Assembly: GCF_001644225.1 (NCBI RefSeq)
Contig: NZ_LSTV01000002.1
Span: 1-64,000, forward strand
DNA from: Microbacterium oleivorans
GTDB taxonomy: Bacteria > Actinomycetota > Actinomycetes > Actinomycetales > Microbacteriaceae
Length of the DNA: 64,000 nucleotides
Reading direction: 5' to 3'
Below, one piece after another: positions 27,900-37,194 of this stretch (positions are counted from its first letter, which is position 1; every line of letters starts with the position of its first letter). The notes under the pieces were generated by a model. That model saw only the letters and a program-made list of their open reading frames with translations. It was not told where the DNA came from and did no database searches. A program made the position numbers and the translations under genes.

Positions 27900-29047
27900 C
27901 GCGCGGCGTCCTCCGACCGGGGGTGCGGGTAGACGGTGACACCCTGGACGACGCGGTTGACCGTCCCGCCGGGGAACGGGTTGTCGGGCGTGCATCCGGC
28001 CTTCACCGACGCGTGGAGCGCCAGCAACTGCGCGAACACCACGGCGGTGAGACCGCGGTAGGCGTCGGGGAGGCCGTCGACGCCGGGGAGCGGGTAGTCG
28101 GTGGCCGACCCCTCGCCCGCACCGCCGACACGCACGACCCGTCCGGGGGCGACACCCTGCAGCTCGGTCACGATGTCGTCGTCGTAGCGCGCCGTGTAGG
28201 CGTCGGCGGAGCGGTACACGACGACGAGCGTCGTCTCGTCGACGACGGCCTTGGGTCCGTGGCGGAATCCGAGCGGCGAGTCGAAGAGACCGACGACGGT
28301 GCCCGCCGTCAGCTCGAGGAGCTTCAGCGCGGACTCCCGCGCGAGCCCGGTCAACGACCCGGCGCCGAGGTAGACGACGCGCTCGATCCGGCGGTCGAGG
28401 AGGGCCCCGATGCGGTCGTCGAGCGCGAAGAGCCGCTCGGCCTCGTCGGCGAGCGCGTCGACGACACCGTCGCGCTCCTCCTCGAAGAGGAGCAGGCAGG
28501 CGAGCACCATCGACGTGAAGCTCGACGTCATGGCAAATCCGGAGTCGTTGGTCTCCTCCGGCATCCCCACGACGAGCGAGGTCGCCGTGTCGGCGTGGGC
28601 CCGCGCGAGATCGCCCGACAGGTCGCACGTGATCACGACGTGCGACACGTCCGTCAGGAAGCGGTCGGCGAGCTCGGTCGCCGCGGCGCTCTCGGGGCTG
28701 TTGCCCGACCGCGCGAATGAGATGAGCAGAGTCGGGAGATCCTCGGCGAAGACGGTTTCGGGGCTGGCGACGATGTCTGTCGTCGCGACGGCGTCGACGC
28801 GGCGGGCGAGCACCGTCCGCAGTGCGGGGGCGATGACGTCGCCGGCGAAGGCCGACGTGCCCGCGCCCGTCAGCACGATGCGCAGCGACGGGTCCGCGAG
28901 CCGGGGCGCGAGGAAGGCGGCCACCTCGTCGCGGCGCGCGCGCAGCGCCGCCGCCGTCTCGTGCCACATGCGCGGCTGGCGGCGGATCTCGGCGTACGTC
29001 GCGGTGAGTTCCCGGACGACCTCGGCGTCGTTGTGGATGATGGTCAT
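27896..29047 (-). CDS. AgaS-like SIS-domain sugar isomerase/deaminase
   Basis: A 383-residue protein with two SIS domains. The first holds LTGAGTSAFAG and ISFARSGNSPES; the second holds YLGAGSLTGLARESALKLLELTAG and SPLGFRHGPKAVV. AgaS converts galactosamine 6-phosphate to tagatose 6-phosphate plus ammonia. The adjacent tagatose-bisphosphate aldolase subunit supports that role over GlmS-like functions. It starts 7 nt after the aldolase-subunit stop. Confidence 0.85.
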   Translation of the reverse strand: MTIIHNDAEVVRELTATYAEIRRQPRMWHETAAALRARRDEVAAFLAPRLADPSLRIVLTGAGTSAFAGDVIAPALRTVLARRVDAVATTDIVASPETVFAEDLPTLLISFARSGNSPESAAATELADRFLTDVSHVVITCDLSGDLARAHADTATSLVVGMPEETNDSGFAMTSSFTSMVLACLLLFEEERDGVVDALADEAERLFALDDRIGALLDRRIERVVYLGAGSLTGLARESALKLLELTAGTVVGLFDSPLGFRHGPKAVVDETTLVVVYRSADAYTARYDDDIVTELQGVAPGRVVRVGGAGEGSATDYPLPGVDGLPDAYRGLTAVVFAQLLALHASVKAGCTPDNPFPGGTVNRVVQGVTVYPHPRSEDAAR

Positions 29048-29054
29048 CAGCGTC

Positions 29055-30353
29055 TCACTTTCCGTCGTTGTCGTCTGCCGTCGCGGCCGCGTACACGCGC
29101 AGCACGTCGCGCACCCGGTCGATCGCCAGGTCGGCGGGGTCCGCGGTCAACTCGCCGGCGCGCACCCGCTCGAACTGGGCCGGCAGGTACTGGCTGAGCA
29201 GGGGTTCGGGGATGCCGCAGGCGCGCAGGTTCGTGAAGAGCCGCTGCACCGCGGCATCGATCGCAGGGACCGGCCAGTAGTACCGGACGCGGTCGCTGTA
29301 GCTGTAGGCCCGGGCGAGGGCCTGCTCGGTGTCGGTGCCCTCGTAGTAGGACTCCCACCACGAGGGGTCGGCGAGCATGGTGCTCTCGATCGTCTCGCGC
29401 AGCTGCGACTGCTCGCCGGTCGGCACGATCTCCCGCTCGATGGCGGCGAGGGCGAACAGCGCCTCGCGAAGGGCGAACGTCAGGCCCGGCCCGACCTTCA
29501 GGACGGCCCAGTGCGCCCGCACGAGTTCCCGCAGCAGCTCCTGCCGCTGGTAGTCAGTGGAGTGGGCTTCGAAGACCATGCCGGGCTCATCGTCGAGGAC
29601 GTGACGGAGTTCGGTGGTCGCCTCGGGCTTGTAGTCGACGACGTCGAGGTGGTCGAACTCGACGGCGGGCTGCACGACGAGGGCGATGACCCGGGGCCAC
29701 ACGTCCGCGAGCCCGGCGTCGGCGATCGCCCGCCGGTGGATCTCGAGGGTGCGGCGCGCGAAGGCGGGCGTCGTGGGCTGCAGATCCTCGAGCTTCTCGG
29801 CGGCGCCGCCGGGCGTCGGGACCTCGGTGCCGATGACGTAGACCAGCGAGGCGGGGTCGACACCGGCATCCGCGGCCGCCTGCTCGGCCACGGCGAGAAG
29901 GCGGACGGCGCGTGCGGCGACCACCTCATCCGACAGCGGAGCGGTCTCGCCGGCGCAGGGCATGCTGCAGTCGAGGTGGATCTTCGAGTAGCCGGCCGTC
30001 ACGTACGCCCGGACCAGGTCCTCGGCCTTGCCCATCGCGGACTCGGCGTCCTCTTTGCGCCACCGGTTCGGTCCGAGGTGGTCGCCGCCGAGGATCAGCC
30101 GGTGCTGCGGGAACCCCTCCTCCGCCGCGATGGCCTCCACGTCGGCTCGGAACTGGGCGGGCGTGCGGCCGGTGTACCCGCCGAACTGGTCGACCTGGTT
30201 CGAGGTCGCCTCCACGAGCAGCGGCGTGCCGTCGGCGACGCTCTGCCGCATCGCGGCGCGCAGCACGAGCGGGTGCGCCGAGCACACGGAGTAGATGCCT
30301 TCACTGGCGCCCGACTTGTGTCGCTCCACGAGGGAGATCAGTGGATTGCTCAT
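29055..30353 (-). CDS. kbaZ: Tagatose-1,6-bisphosphate aldolase, non-catalytic subunit (GatZ/KbaZ)
   Basis: A 432-residue GatZ/KbaZ family protein. Marker segments: GIYSVCSAHPLVL, EATSNQVDQFGGYTG, LGGDHLGPN, HLDCSMPCAG, VFEAHSTDYQ. It supports the class II KbaY-type aldolase, a candidate for which is encoded 8 kb away in the same locus. ATG 30353 follows a TGAGCG box, so it is probably under the DeoR regulator. Confidence 0.88.
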   Translation of the reverse strand: MSNPLISLVERHKSGASEGIYSVCSAHPLVLRAAMRQSVADGTPLLVEATSNQVDQFGGYTGRTPAQFRADVEAIAAEEGFPQHRLILGGDHLGPNRWRKEDAESAMGKAEDLVRAYVTAGYSKIHLDCSMPCAGETAPLSDEVVAARAVRLLAVAEQAAADAGVDPASLVYVIGTEVPTPGGAAEKLEDLQPTTPAFARRTLEIHRRAIADAGLADVWPRVIALVVQPAVEFDHLDVVDYKPEATTELRHVLDDEPGMVFEAHSTDYQRQELLRELVRAHWAVLKVGPGLTFALREALFALAAIEREIVPTGEQSQLRETIESTMLADPSWWESYYEGTDTEQALARAYSYSDRVRYYWPVPAIDAAVQRLFTNLRACGIPEPLLSQYLPAQFERVRAGELTADPADLAIDRVRDVLRVYAAATADDNDGK

Positions 30354-30354
30354 A

Positions 30355-30477
30355 CGCTCACTTACTTGTCCGGTGGTGGCCGACGATGGTGACGGTCGGC
30401 TTTGCCAGTATGAGCGAACGCGTAGGATGCCTGTCTGAGACCGCGTCAATCGCTCACAATTTCTGCTCGTCTGAGCG
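30355..30477. promoter_or_regulatory. Divergent promoter region with four TGAGCG boxes
   Basis: TGAGCG occurs at 30411-30416 and 30472-30477 and, inverted, at 30355-30360 and 30451-30456. The same hexamer recurs before the amidohydrolase/ABC pair and at the deoR-type gene. The region separates kbaZ from the GH114 gene and has no other gene apart from a possible 17-codon leader at 30545-30598. Confidence 0.6.
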
Positions 30478-30639
30478 TCAGAGTGATCGAAATGTCCGTT
30501 CGGCTCCAGAACGCGCAGTCGCCGTGCGTGTTCGATCAGGACGCATGACCGAATCCTCCGGCACCCTCGCCGCCCGGATCGAGGCGGGTCTACCGTGACG
30601 CCCGACGCCCCGACCGTGGGCGCTGACAAGGAGAAGATC

Positions 30640-32106
30640 GTGCCTCATTCCCCCCGCACATCGACTCGGGAACGCCTCCGTTCCCGGGTGATCGTGGCAT
30701 CGGTGGCCGCGCTGGCCACCGCCGCCGCCGGCCTGCTCGCCGCCGCGCCGGCATCGGCCGCCACCACCACGCTCGCCCCCACCTCGCTCACCACGACGGC
30801 GGGAGCCATCGGATCCGGTCAGACGGTGTCCGCCCTCGCCGTCAAGGACCACACCGGCACCCAGGACGTCTGGGACAAGTACGTCGAGTTCACCGGGGCC
30901 TACGCCGGGTACCGCACCTACACCGTGCCGTCCTCCGTCGCACCGTCGAGCGTCACCGGCATCCAGGTGTCGGCGAACTACCGCGGACCCGCGCCGGCGC
31001 AGCAGACGTGGACCTGGTCGCTCTACAACTGGTCGACCAGCAGCTGGACGAGTGTGGGGACGAACGCCGGTGCGCCCTCGTGGGGATCGTGGAAGACCCT
31101 CACGTTCGCCTCTCCCACCGCCGCATCCGCGTTCGTGAACAGCTCCGGATCGGTGCGCGTGCAGCTGAAGGCCGGCAACTCATCGGATGCCGCGAACCTC
31201 GACTGGGAGTCGCTCACCGTCACGTCCTCGGGCGGCTCGACGCCGACACCCACGCCCACGCCGACCCCCTCGACCGGCGTCACGCTGCCGCCCGCCAACG
31301 GCGGCTTCTCGTACCAGCTCGGCGGCGCCTACACGCCGGAGTCGGGGGTGAGCGTGGTCAGCCGTGACCGTCTCGTCGCCCCGGCCGGATCGAGCTTCTA
31401 CAACATCTGCTACGTCAACCTGCTGCAGACCCAGCCCGACCAGGCCGGTCAGTCCACGACCAACCCCGGATACGGCACGACGCAGTGGTGGAAGAACAAT
31501 CACCCCGACCTGCTGCTGCGCGACGGCAGCGGCAACCTCGTGATCGACGCCGGGTGGAACGAGGCGATCTTCGACGTGCGGACGGCCACCAAGCGCGCAC
31601 AGCTGCTCGAGATCCAGAAGCCGTGGTTCGACGCGTGCAAGGCGTCGGGCTACCAGGCGATCGAGCCCGACAACCTCGACGTGTTCCTCCGCTCGAAGAA
31701 CTACCTGACGTTCGCTCGGACGCGCGACTACCTGAAGCTCGTCATCCCGTACGTGCACTCCATCGGGCTCGCGATCGGCCAGAAGAACACCGCCGAGGCC
31801 GGCCAGGGGTACGGCGGCATCGGCAAGACGTTCGTCGACACCGTCTCGCCGGCGCAGGGCTTCGACTTCGCGATCGCCGAGGAGTGCGCCGCGTACTGGG
31901 AGTGCGCCTCTTACACCTCGGTCTACGGTCCGCTCGTGTTCGAGATCGAGTACACCGACAACAACCCCAACCGCGTCCACAACGGGACGACGAAGACCTC
32001 GTTCCAGGCGATCTGCGCCGATGACGGGGCGAGCCGCGGCATCATCCTCCGCGACCGAGACGTCGTCCCCGCCGGAACCGCGGGATACTCGTACCAGTCC
32101 TGCTGA
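30640..32106 (+). CDS. Secreted GH114 endo-alpha-1,4-polygalactosaminidase
   Basis: A 488-residue exported enzyme. The signal peptide ends near APASAA. A beta-sandwich module of about 140 residues follows (VDKYVEFTGAY-like, WSLYNWSTSSWTS). After a PTPTPT linker comes the GH114 catalytic domain with YQLGGAYTP, CYVNLLQTQP, the marker EPDNLDVF, and AIAEECAAYWEC. GH114 enzymes cleave alpha-1,4-linked galactosamine polymers. GTG 30640 has AAGGAG 6 nt upstream, preferred over longer frames. It probably starts the pathway outside the cell. Confidence 0.88.
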   Translation: MPHSPRTSTRERLRSRVIVASVAALATAAAGLLAAAPASAATTTLAPTSLTTTAGAIGSGQTVSALAVKDHTGTQDVWDKYVEFTGAYAGYRTYTVPSSVAPSSVTGIQVSANYRGPAPAQQTWTWSLYNWSTSSWTSVGTNAGAPSWGSWKTLTFASPTAASAFVNSSGSVRVQLKAGNSSDAANLDWESLTVTSSGGSTPTPTPTPTPSTGVTLPPANGGFSYQLGGAYTPESGVSVVSRDRLVAPAGSSFYNICYVNLLQTQPDQAGQSTTNPGYGTTQWWKNNHPDLLLRDGSGNLVIDAGWNEAIFDVRTATKRAQLLEIQKPWFDACKASGYQAIEPDNLDVFLRSKNYLTFARTRDYLKLVIPYVHSIGLAIGQKNTAEAGQGYGGIGKTFVDTVSPAQGFDFAIAEECAAYWECASYTSVYGPLVFEIEYTDNNPNRVHNGTTKTSFQAICADDGASRGIILRDRDVVPAGTAGYSYQSC

Positions 32107-32120
32107 GGGCACCAGCACGG

Positions 32121-32149
32121 GGGCGCCGCACGGATTCCGTGCGGCGCCC
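32121..32149. terminator. Bidirectional terminator between convergent genes
   Basis: GGGCGCCGCACGGA and TCCGTGCGGCGCCC form a perfect 14-bp inverted repeat with a 1-nt centre. It lies exactly between the GH114 stop and the stop of the convergent lipoprotein gene. Confidence 0.75.
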
Positions 32150-33877
32150 TCAGCGTGTGGTGTGGACGACGCGCACGAATCGGACGACGAGGTCGTCGGC
32201 TCCCTCGGCGAGGGCGACGCGCAGGCGCGTACCCGCCGCGAGCGCACCCTCGGGGAGGGCGATCGTCGCGGTGCGCCAGGCGCCCGAGTCGGTGCGGTCG
32301 ACGGCCGCCGTCGCCCCGGCATCCGTCTCGAGCGAGAACGAGCCCGTGCCGCGATCCAGGAACGTCACCTTCACGACATCGCGACCGGCGGATGCCGCGG
32401 CGAACCGCTCGTCGACCTCGAAGACGAACCCCGTGTCGCCGTCCGCGACCGACGTCGACAACCCTTCGTACGCGGTGCCGTTGTCCTCCTCGAAGACGTG
32501 GACGTGCGCATCGACGTCGGTGCGGTGTGCGACCGACCCGGGCTCGTCGACCTGCACGAGCCAGCGTTCGAGGTTGCGGACCCAGGGGCGGGCGGGCCAG
32601 GCGGCGGGGTCGTCGAAGGGCGGCGGCGGGTCGTCGCCCGCCCAGTACCGGTCCTCCGCGTCGCGCAGGGCGGCCCAGGCGTCCGCCGACGTGTCGGCCT
32701 TCTGCCCGATCGACAGCCGCAGCCAGTCCCAGTGCTCGGGGTACTCGGCCATGTACGAGGGCCCGGGGACGACGTACATCCAGTTCACACGTAGCTGCAG
32801 GGCCTTCAGGTTCGACATGACGACCGCGTAGTACGGGTCGTCGGTCATGTAACCGCAGTCGGTGTAGCACTCGTTCTCGGTGCCCACGACGAACCGTCCC
32901 GAGTGGATCGGCAGCGACTCGTCCACGGTCATGTGCCCGTCGGGCTGGATGTGGGAACCGTAGGCGGGCGCCTCGCTGAGGTGGAAGTTGAAGAGTTCGG
33001 TGATGCCGGTCCGGATCCCCATGCCGGCCTCCACCGCCTCCTTCGCGAGCAGGTTCTGCGCGTCGCCGAACGGGCCGAAGGGGTAGTCCTCCCCCGTGAA
33101 GACGAGCTTGTGCGCGTTGTCGCCGAAGAGCTCGACGAGGTCGGTCCAGGCGTGCCGGTACCAGGTGAGGTAGGTCCGCTCGTCGAGCGTCCCCGCGTCG
33201 GCAGCGGCCTGGATCATCTCGTAGTCGTACTCGGCCCAGGTGAAGGCGCCGGGGACGTAGACGAACCGCAGCCGGGGGTTGTCGGCCAGGCCCCCGTCGA
33301 CGAAGAGCTCGCGGTAGGTGTCGAGCAGGTGACCCCACACGCACTCGTCCCAGATGGGCAGGTGCCGCTGGCCGTCGTAGTCGGGACCGACGGATGCCAC
33401 GCCGCAGTCCGCAGCGACCCACTCCGGCGCCCAGTCCTCACCCGAGGCGAACACCCGCATCCAGAAGTCACCCCGCTGTTGCAGCTGCGCGTCGAGGCCG
33501 TCGAAGCTCAGCCCCTGCGCCTCACCGCGGGACTCGCGGTCGAGGCCGCCGTCCGCGGTCGGCTGGATCTGCCGCCACGAGACGTCGACCGATCTGACCG
33601 CGACGAGCTCATCGGCATCCTCCTCCTCGGAGAAGTAGCCCGAGTTCGGTGCGGGGCGCGTCCACTCCGGGAGCGACCAGTCGTCGCCGTCCACGACCGT
33701 CGGGGTGCCGGGAGAGGCGTCGACGAGATTGTGGCGCGGGCCGATGTCGAGGTCGACGCCGCTCGGCTCGGCCGTCGGGAGCGACGTCCGGTCGGGCTCT
33801 TCGTCGGATGTCACCGTGCACCCGGCGAGCAGAGCGGCTGCGACGAGCGCCACGATCGCGGGGCGCGCACGCCTCAT
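32150..33877 (-). CDS. Lipoprotein resembling a (beta/alpha)8 glycoside hydrolase
   Basis: A 575-residue surface lipoprotein (lipobox ALLAGC, Cys20). The main domain has the feel of a TIM-barrel glycosidase: VSWRQIQPTADGG, a Trp/Asp-rich core, FTGEDYPFG and GTENECYTDCGY with acidic residues that could be catalytic. About 120 C-terminal residues look like a beta-sandwich. I cannot assign a GH family; GH42-like or DUF4832-like barrels are possible. Its ATG overlaps the permease stop (ATGA), so it is the last gene of the ABC importer operon and probably trims the glycan the importer takes up. Confidence 0.6.
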   Translation of the reverse strand: MRRARPAIVALVAAALLAGCTVTSDEEPDRTSLPTAEPSGVDLDIGPRHNLVDASPGTPTVVDGDDWSLPEWTRPAPNSGYFSEEEDADELVAVRSVDVSWRQIQPTADGGLDRESRGEAQGLSFDGLDAQLQQRGDFWMRVFASGEDWAPEWVAADCGVASVGPDYDGQRHLPIWDECVWGHLLDTYRELFVDGGLADNPRLRFVYVPGAFTWAEYDYEMIQAAADAGTLDERTYLTWYRHAWTDLVELFGDNAHKLVFTGEDYPFGPFGDAQNLLAKEAVEAGMGIRTGITELFNFHLSEAPAYGSHIQPDGHMTVDESLPIHSGRFVVGTENECYTDCGYMTDDPYYAVVMSNLKALQLRVNWMYVVPGPSYMAEYPEHWDWLRLSIGQKADTSADAWAALRDAEDRYWAGDDPPPPFDDPAAWPARPWVRNLERWLVQVDEPGSVAHRTDVDAHVHVFEEDNGTAYEGLSTSVADGDTGFVFEVDERFAAASAGRDVVKVTFLDRGTGSFSLETDAGATAAVDRTDSGAWRTATIALPEGALAAGTRLRVALAEGADDLVVRFVRVVHTTR

Positions 33878-34740
33878 CCCTTCATGCCCGACATCGTCAT
33901 CGTCTGCACGAAGTGCTTCTGCGCGAAGAGGAAGAAGAGCACGAGCGGCAGCGTCGCGACGACGTTCGAGGCCATGAGCAGCGACCACTGCGTGCGGCGG
34001 GTGCCCTGGAAGTTGGCGATACCGAGCTGGATCGTGAAAAGGTCATCGTTGTTGATCGCGATGAGCGGCCAGATCAGGTCGTTCCACGAGCTCAGCAGGG
34101 TGAAGATCGCGAGGGTCGCGATCGCGGGCTTCGCCAGGGGCAGCACGATCCGCAGGAACGTCTGCAGGCGGTTCGCGCCGTCGATCGCGGCGGCCTCCTC
34201 GACCTCCTTCGGCAGCGACAGGAAGAACTGCCGCATGAGGAAGATGCCGAAGGCCGACGCGAGCCACGGCACGAAGGCGGCGGCGAGGGTGTCGATGAGG
34301 CCGATGCGTGTGAACAGGATGTACGTCGGGATCATCAGCAGCTGTGTCGGGATCATGATCGTCGCGACGATCATGAAGAAGCCGACGTTGCGACCGCGGA
34401 AGTGCAGCCGGGCGAAGCCGTAACCCGCGAGCGAGCACAGGATGACGTGCGAGACGATCGCGACGACCGAGACGATGACGCTGTTGAGCAGCCAGCGCAG
34501 CACATCCGTCGTCGTGAACAGCGCGACGAAGCCGTCGAGGGTCAGCGCGGACGGGATGAACGGCGGCGGGAACTTCACGAGGTCCGACGCGGGCGAGACC
34601 GACGCGAGCACCATCTGCGCGAACGGGATGACGAACAGCAGCGCGACCGGGGCGAGGACGAAGTGCCATCCGCTCACGCGCCGGCGACGGGGACGCGGCG
34701 CCTCGAGGTCGGGTGTGCGGGTGAGGGTTGCGAGGGCCAT
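33874..34740 (-). CDS. Carbohydrate ABC transporter permease (MalG type)
   Basis: A 288-residue inner-membrane permease with six helices. The EAA loop reads EVEEAAAIDGANRLQTFLRIVLPLAKPA, which contacts the ATPase. It overlaps its partner permease by one base and the lipoprotein gene by four. No ATPase gene is in the operon; a shared MsiK-type ATPase is usual in Actinobacteria. Confidence 0.9.
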   Translation of the reverse strand: MALATLTRTPDLEAPRPRRRRVSGWHFVLAPVALLFVIPFAQMVLASVSPASDLVKFPPPFIPSALTLDGFVALFTTTDVLRWLLNSVIVSVVAIVSHVILCSLAGYGFARLHFRGRNVGFFMIVATIMIPTQLLMIPTYILFTRIGLIDTLAAAFVPWLASAFGIFLMRQFFLSLPKEVEEAAAIDGANRLQTFLRIVLPLAKPAIATLAIFTLLSSWNDLIWPLIAINNDDLFTIQLGIANFQGTRRTQWSLLMASNVVATLPLVLFFLFAQKHFVQTMTMSGMKG

Positions 34741-35702
34741 CAGAACGCCTCCATGTTGCGGCGGCGGGCGAAGACGACCATGCCGACGGTGATGAGCAGG
34801 GTGACGGCGAACAGGACGTACGCCGCGGCGGATCCGTATCCGAAGTCGAGGCTCTTGAACGCCTTCTCCCACAGGAAGTAGACGATCGTCTTGGTCGAGT
34901 CCAGCGGACCGCCGCGCGTGGTCGTGTAGACGAGGTCGAACAGCTGGAGCGCGCCGATGACCTGCCACACCGTGACGAACACGGTGACCGGTCCGAGCCC
35001 CGGCCAGACGACGCGCCAGAAGGTCTGCCAGCGGTTCGCGCCGTCGATCCGGGCGGCCTCGAGCAGTTCGGTGGGCACGTCCTGCAGGGCGGCGAGGTAG
35101 ATGACGGTCGTGAAGGCCGCCTGTCCCCACAGCGACATGATCGCGATGACGAGCATCGCCTGCGACGGATCCTCGAGCCATCCCTGCGGCGGCAGGCCGA
35201 GCACCCGGAAGACGTTGTTCGCGAGACCGAACTGCGGGTTGAAGAGATAGGTGGAGAGGATGCCGGTGGCCGCCGCCGAGGCGACGAAGGGCACGAAGAT
35301 CGCGGTGCGGTACACCCCGATGAAGCGGATGTTCCGGTTGAGGGCGACGGCGAGGAACAGTCCCGCGAGGACGGATGCCGGGACGAAGAGCGTCACGTAG
35401 AGACCGGTGTGTCCCACCGCCTCCCAGAACTCCCCGTCGGTCATGAGCGAGGTGTAGTTCTCGCCGCCCACGAACTCGGCCGGAGCGAAGCCGTTCCACT
35501 CCTGCAGCGAGAGGAGGAAGGCCCACGCCGCGGGGAAGAACGAGAGGCCGACGATGACGATCATCGCGGGGGCGACGAACCCCCACCCCGTGAGGGTCGC
35601 CGTGATCTTCCGCCGCCGGACCGGGCGGGGCCGGATCGGCTGCGGTTCCCGGACGACGACGGCGTCGGCCGGCGCGTCGGGAAGGCGGTGGAGAGTCGTC
35701 AT
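34740..35702 (-). CDS. Carbohydrate ABC transporter permease (MalF type)
   Basis: A 320-residue inner-membrane protein with six or seven helices and the EAA loop LLEAARIDGANRWQTFWRVVWPGL. It pairs with the MalG-type permease next to it. ATG 35702 has GAGGA upstream; longer frames are discarded. It follows the binding-protein gene by 31 nt. Confidence 0.9.
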   Translation of the reverse strand: MTTLHRLPDAPADAVVVREPQPIRPRPVRRRKITATLTGWGFVAPAMIVIVGLSFFPAAWAFLLSLQEWNGFAPAEFVGGENYTSLMTDGEFWEAVGHTGLYVTLFVPASVLAGLFLAVALNRNIRFIGVYRTAIFVPFVASAAATGILSTYLFNPQFGLANNVFRVLGLPPQGWLEDPSQAMLVIAIMSLWGQAAFTTVIYLAALQDVPTELLEAARIDGANRWQTFWRVVWPGLGPVTVFVTVWQVIGALQLFDLVYTTTRGGPLDSTKTIVYFLWEKAFKSLDFGYGSAAAYVLFAVTLLITVGMVVFARRRNMEAF

Positions 35703-35733
35703 CGTCGGGTCCTCATTCGTTCCAGCGTGCGGG

Positions 35734-37047
35734 TCAGTCGGAGAGCGCGTCGTTCGCCTTCTCGGCCGCCTCCTTGAGGGCGTCCTCGGGCGTGCCGTCA
35801 CCCTGCAGCACACGGGAGATCGCGTCGCCGACGGCTTCGGACAGGCCGACGTAGCCGGGGACGGTCGGTCGTGCGTTCACGGCGTTCGCGTTGTTCTCGG
35901 CCATGATCTCGAGGCCGGGCAGTTCCTTCGCCTGCGCCTGGAACTCCGGCGAGCTCTGCTCGCTCGAGCGCAGCGGCAGGTTGCCGTAGGCGACGTTCCA
36001 ACGCAGGTCCTGCTCGGGGGCCGTCAGCCACTCGACGAACTCGTAGGTCCAGTGGTTCTCGTTGACGTCACCGGTGTCGAACAGCGCCCAGAGGTCGGGG
36101 CCGGAGACCGTCTGGTGGTCGCCGTCGGTGCCGGGCAGCACCGTGACCCCGTAGTCGGTCTTGGCGGTCTTCAGGTCCCACAGCTGCCAGGGCCCGGAGG
36201 TCATCATGCCGATGCGGTTCGCGGCGAAGAGCTGGGCGAACTTCGTGTCGGTCTGATCGAGGTAGACGCTGCCGTCGTCCACCGCCATGCCCCGCAGGAA
36301 CTCGAGCGCCGTCACGCCGGCCTCGCTGTCGAAGGCCGCCTGCTTCTGGTCGTCGGTCAGGATCTCCCCGCCGTTCTGCCACAGGTGCGGCCAGAACTGC
36401 CAGGTCGTCTCCTCGGAGCCCGAGACGGAGTACGCGTAGCCGTAGGTCTCGGTGGCTTCGTCGGTGAGGGCGGCGGCCGCCTCGCGGAAGTCGTCCCAGG
36501 TCCAGTCGGCCGTGGGGTAGTCGACGCCGGCGGCGTCGAAGACCGTCTTGTTGTAGAAGAGCGAGATGTTGTCGACGAGGGCGGGGAACCCGATGATCTT
36601 CTCGCCGGTGGGCTGCGCAGTGGCGCGGGCGGCCTCGGAGAACTCGTCCCAGCCGACCGCGGGGTCGCTCACCTGCTCGCGGATGTCGAGGGTGCGACCG
36701 GAGGATTCCAGCTCGCTCGCCCACGACCCGAAGGAGTAGGAGATGTTCGGGTAGCTGTTCCCGGCGAACCCGGCGGAGAGCTTCTGGATGAGCTCCTCGG
36801 TCGACGACGCACCGGAGGAGGCGTCGATCGTGACGTTCGGGTGTTCCTTCTCGAACTCGTCGGCGAGGCTCCGCAGGAGCTTGGCCGCCTCGTCGTTCTG
36901 CCCGGTCCACCACGTGATGGTCACGTCGGCGTCGGTGTCGAGCTCGGTGGCACCCTGGGGACCGGCGCAACCGGCCAGCACGAGGGCGGAGATCCCCGCG
37001 ATGCCGACGGCGACAGCGCGGGTGGTTCGGGTGAATCGGCGGTTCAT
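35734..37047 (-). CDS. Extracellular sugar-binding lipoprotein of an ABC importer
   Basis: A 437-residue family 1 solute-binding protein. The lipobox is LAGC after a twin-Arg-like N-terminus. VTITWWTGQNDEAAKLL begins the mature domain and aromatic residues in the cleft fit sugar binding. ATG 37047 has GAGAGGAC upstream. It leads the operon with two permeases and the lipoprotein glycosidase. The ligand is probably an oligosaccharide from the GH114 substrate, by context only. Confidence 0.88.
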   Translation of the reverse strand: MNRRFTRTTRAVAVGIAGISALVLAGCAGPQGATELDTDADVTITWWTGQNDEAAKLLRSLADEFEKEHPNVTIDASSGASSTEELIQKLSAGFAGNSYPNISYSFGSWASELESSGRTLDIREQVSDPAVGWDEFSEAARATAQPTGEKIIGFPALVDNISLFYNKTVFDAAGVDYPTADWTWDDFREAAAALTDEATETYGYAYSVSGSEETTWQFWPHLWQNGGEILTDDQKQAAFDSEAGVTALEFLRGMAVDDGSVYLDQTDTKFAQLFAANRIGMMTSGPWQLWDLKTAKTDYGVTVLPGTDGDHQTVSGPDLWALFDTGDVNENHWTYEFVEWLTAPEQDLRWNVAYGNLPLRSSEQSSPEFQAQAKELPGLEIMAENNANAVNARPTVPGYVGLSEAVGDAISRVLQGDGTPEDALKEAAEKANDALSD

Positions 37048-37121
37048 GAGCGTCCTCTCGATCGGGCGACGTCGCCGGATGCTTTTCGCCATTATTGAGC
37101 CCAGGTTGATCGTTTGTAACC

Positions 37122-37154
37122 GATAATGAGCGAATCACTCACTAAATGTGAGCG
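37122..37154. promoter_or_regulatory. TGAGCG boxes between the ABC operon and the amidohydrolase gene
   Basis: TGAGCG at 37127-37132 and 37149-37154, with the small inverted repeat CTCAC/GTGAG (37138-37142 and 37148-37152). GATAAT at 37122-37127 could be the -10 box for the plus-strand gene. Just upstream, GTAACCGATAA resembles half of the araD operator. Confidence 0.5.
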
Positions 37155-37194
37155 TATCGTTGCGCGATCCGACAGGCTGCCGGATCGTGGAGGC

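Noticed and set aside
31247..31275. Short GACACCCACGCC-type tandem repeat
   Set aside because: It encodes the Thr-Pro linker of the GH114 enzyme, a normal low-complexity spacer.
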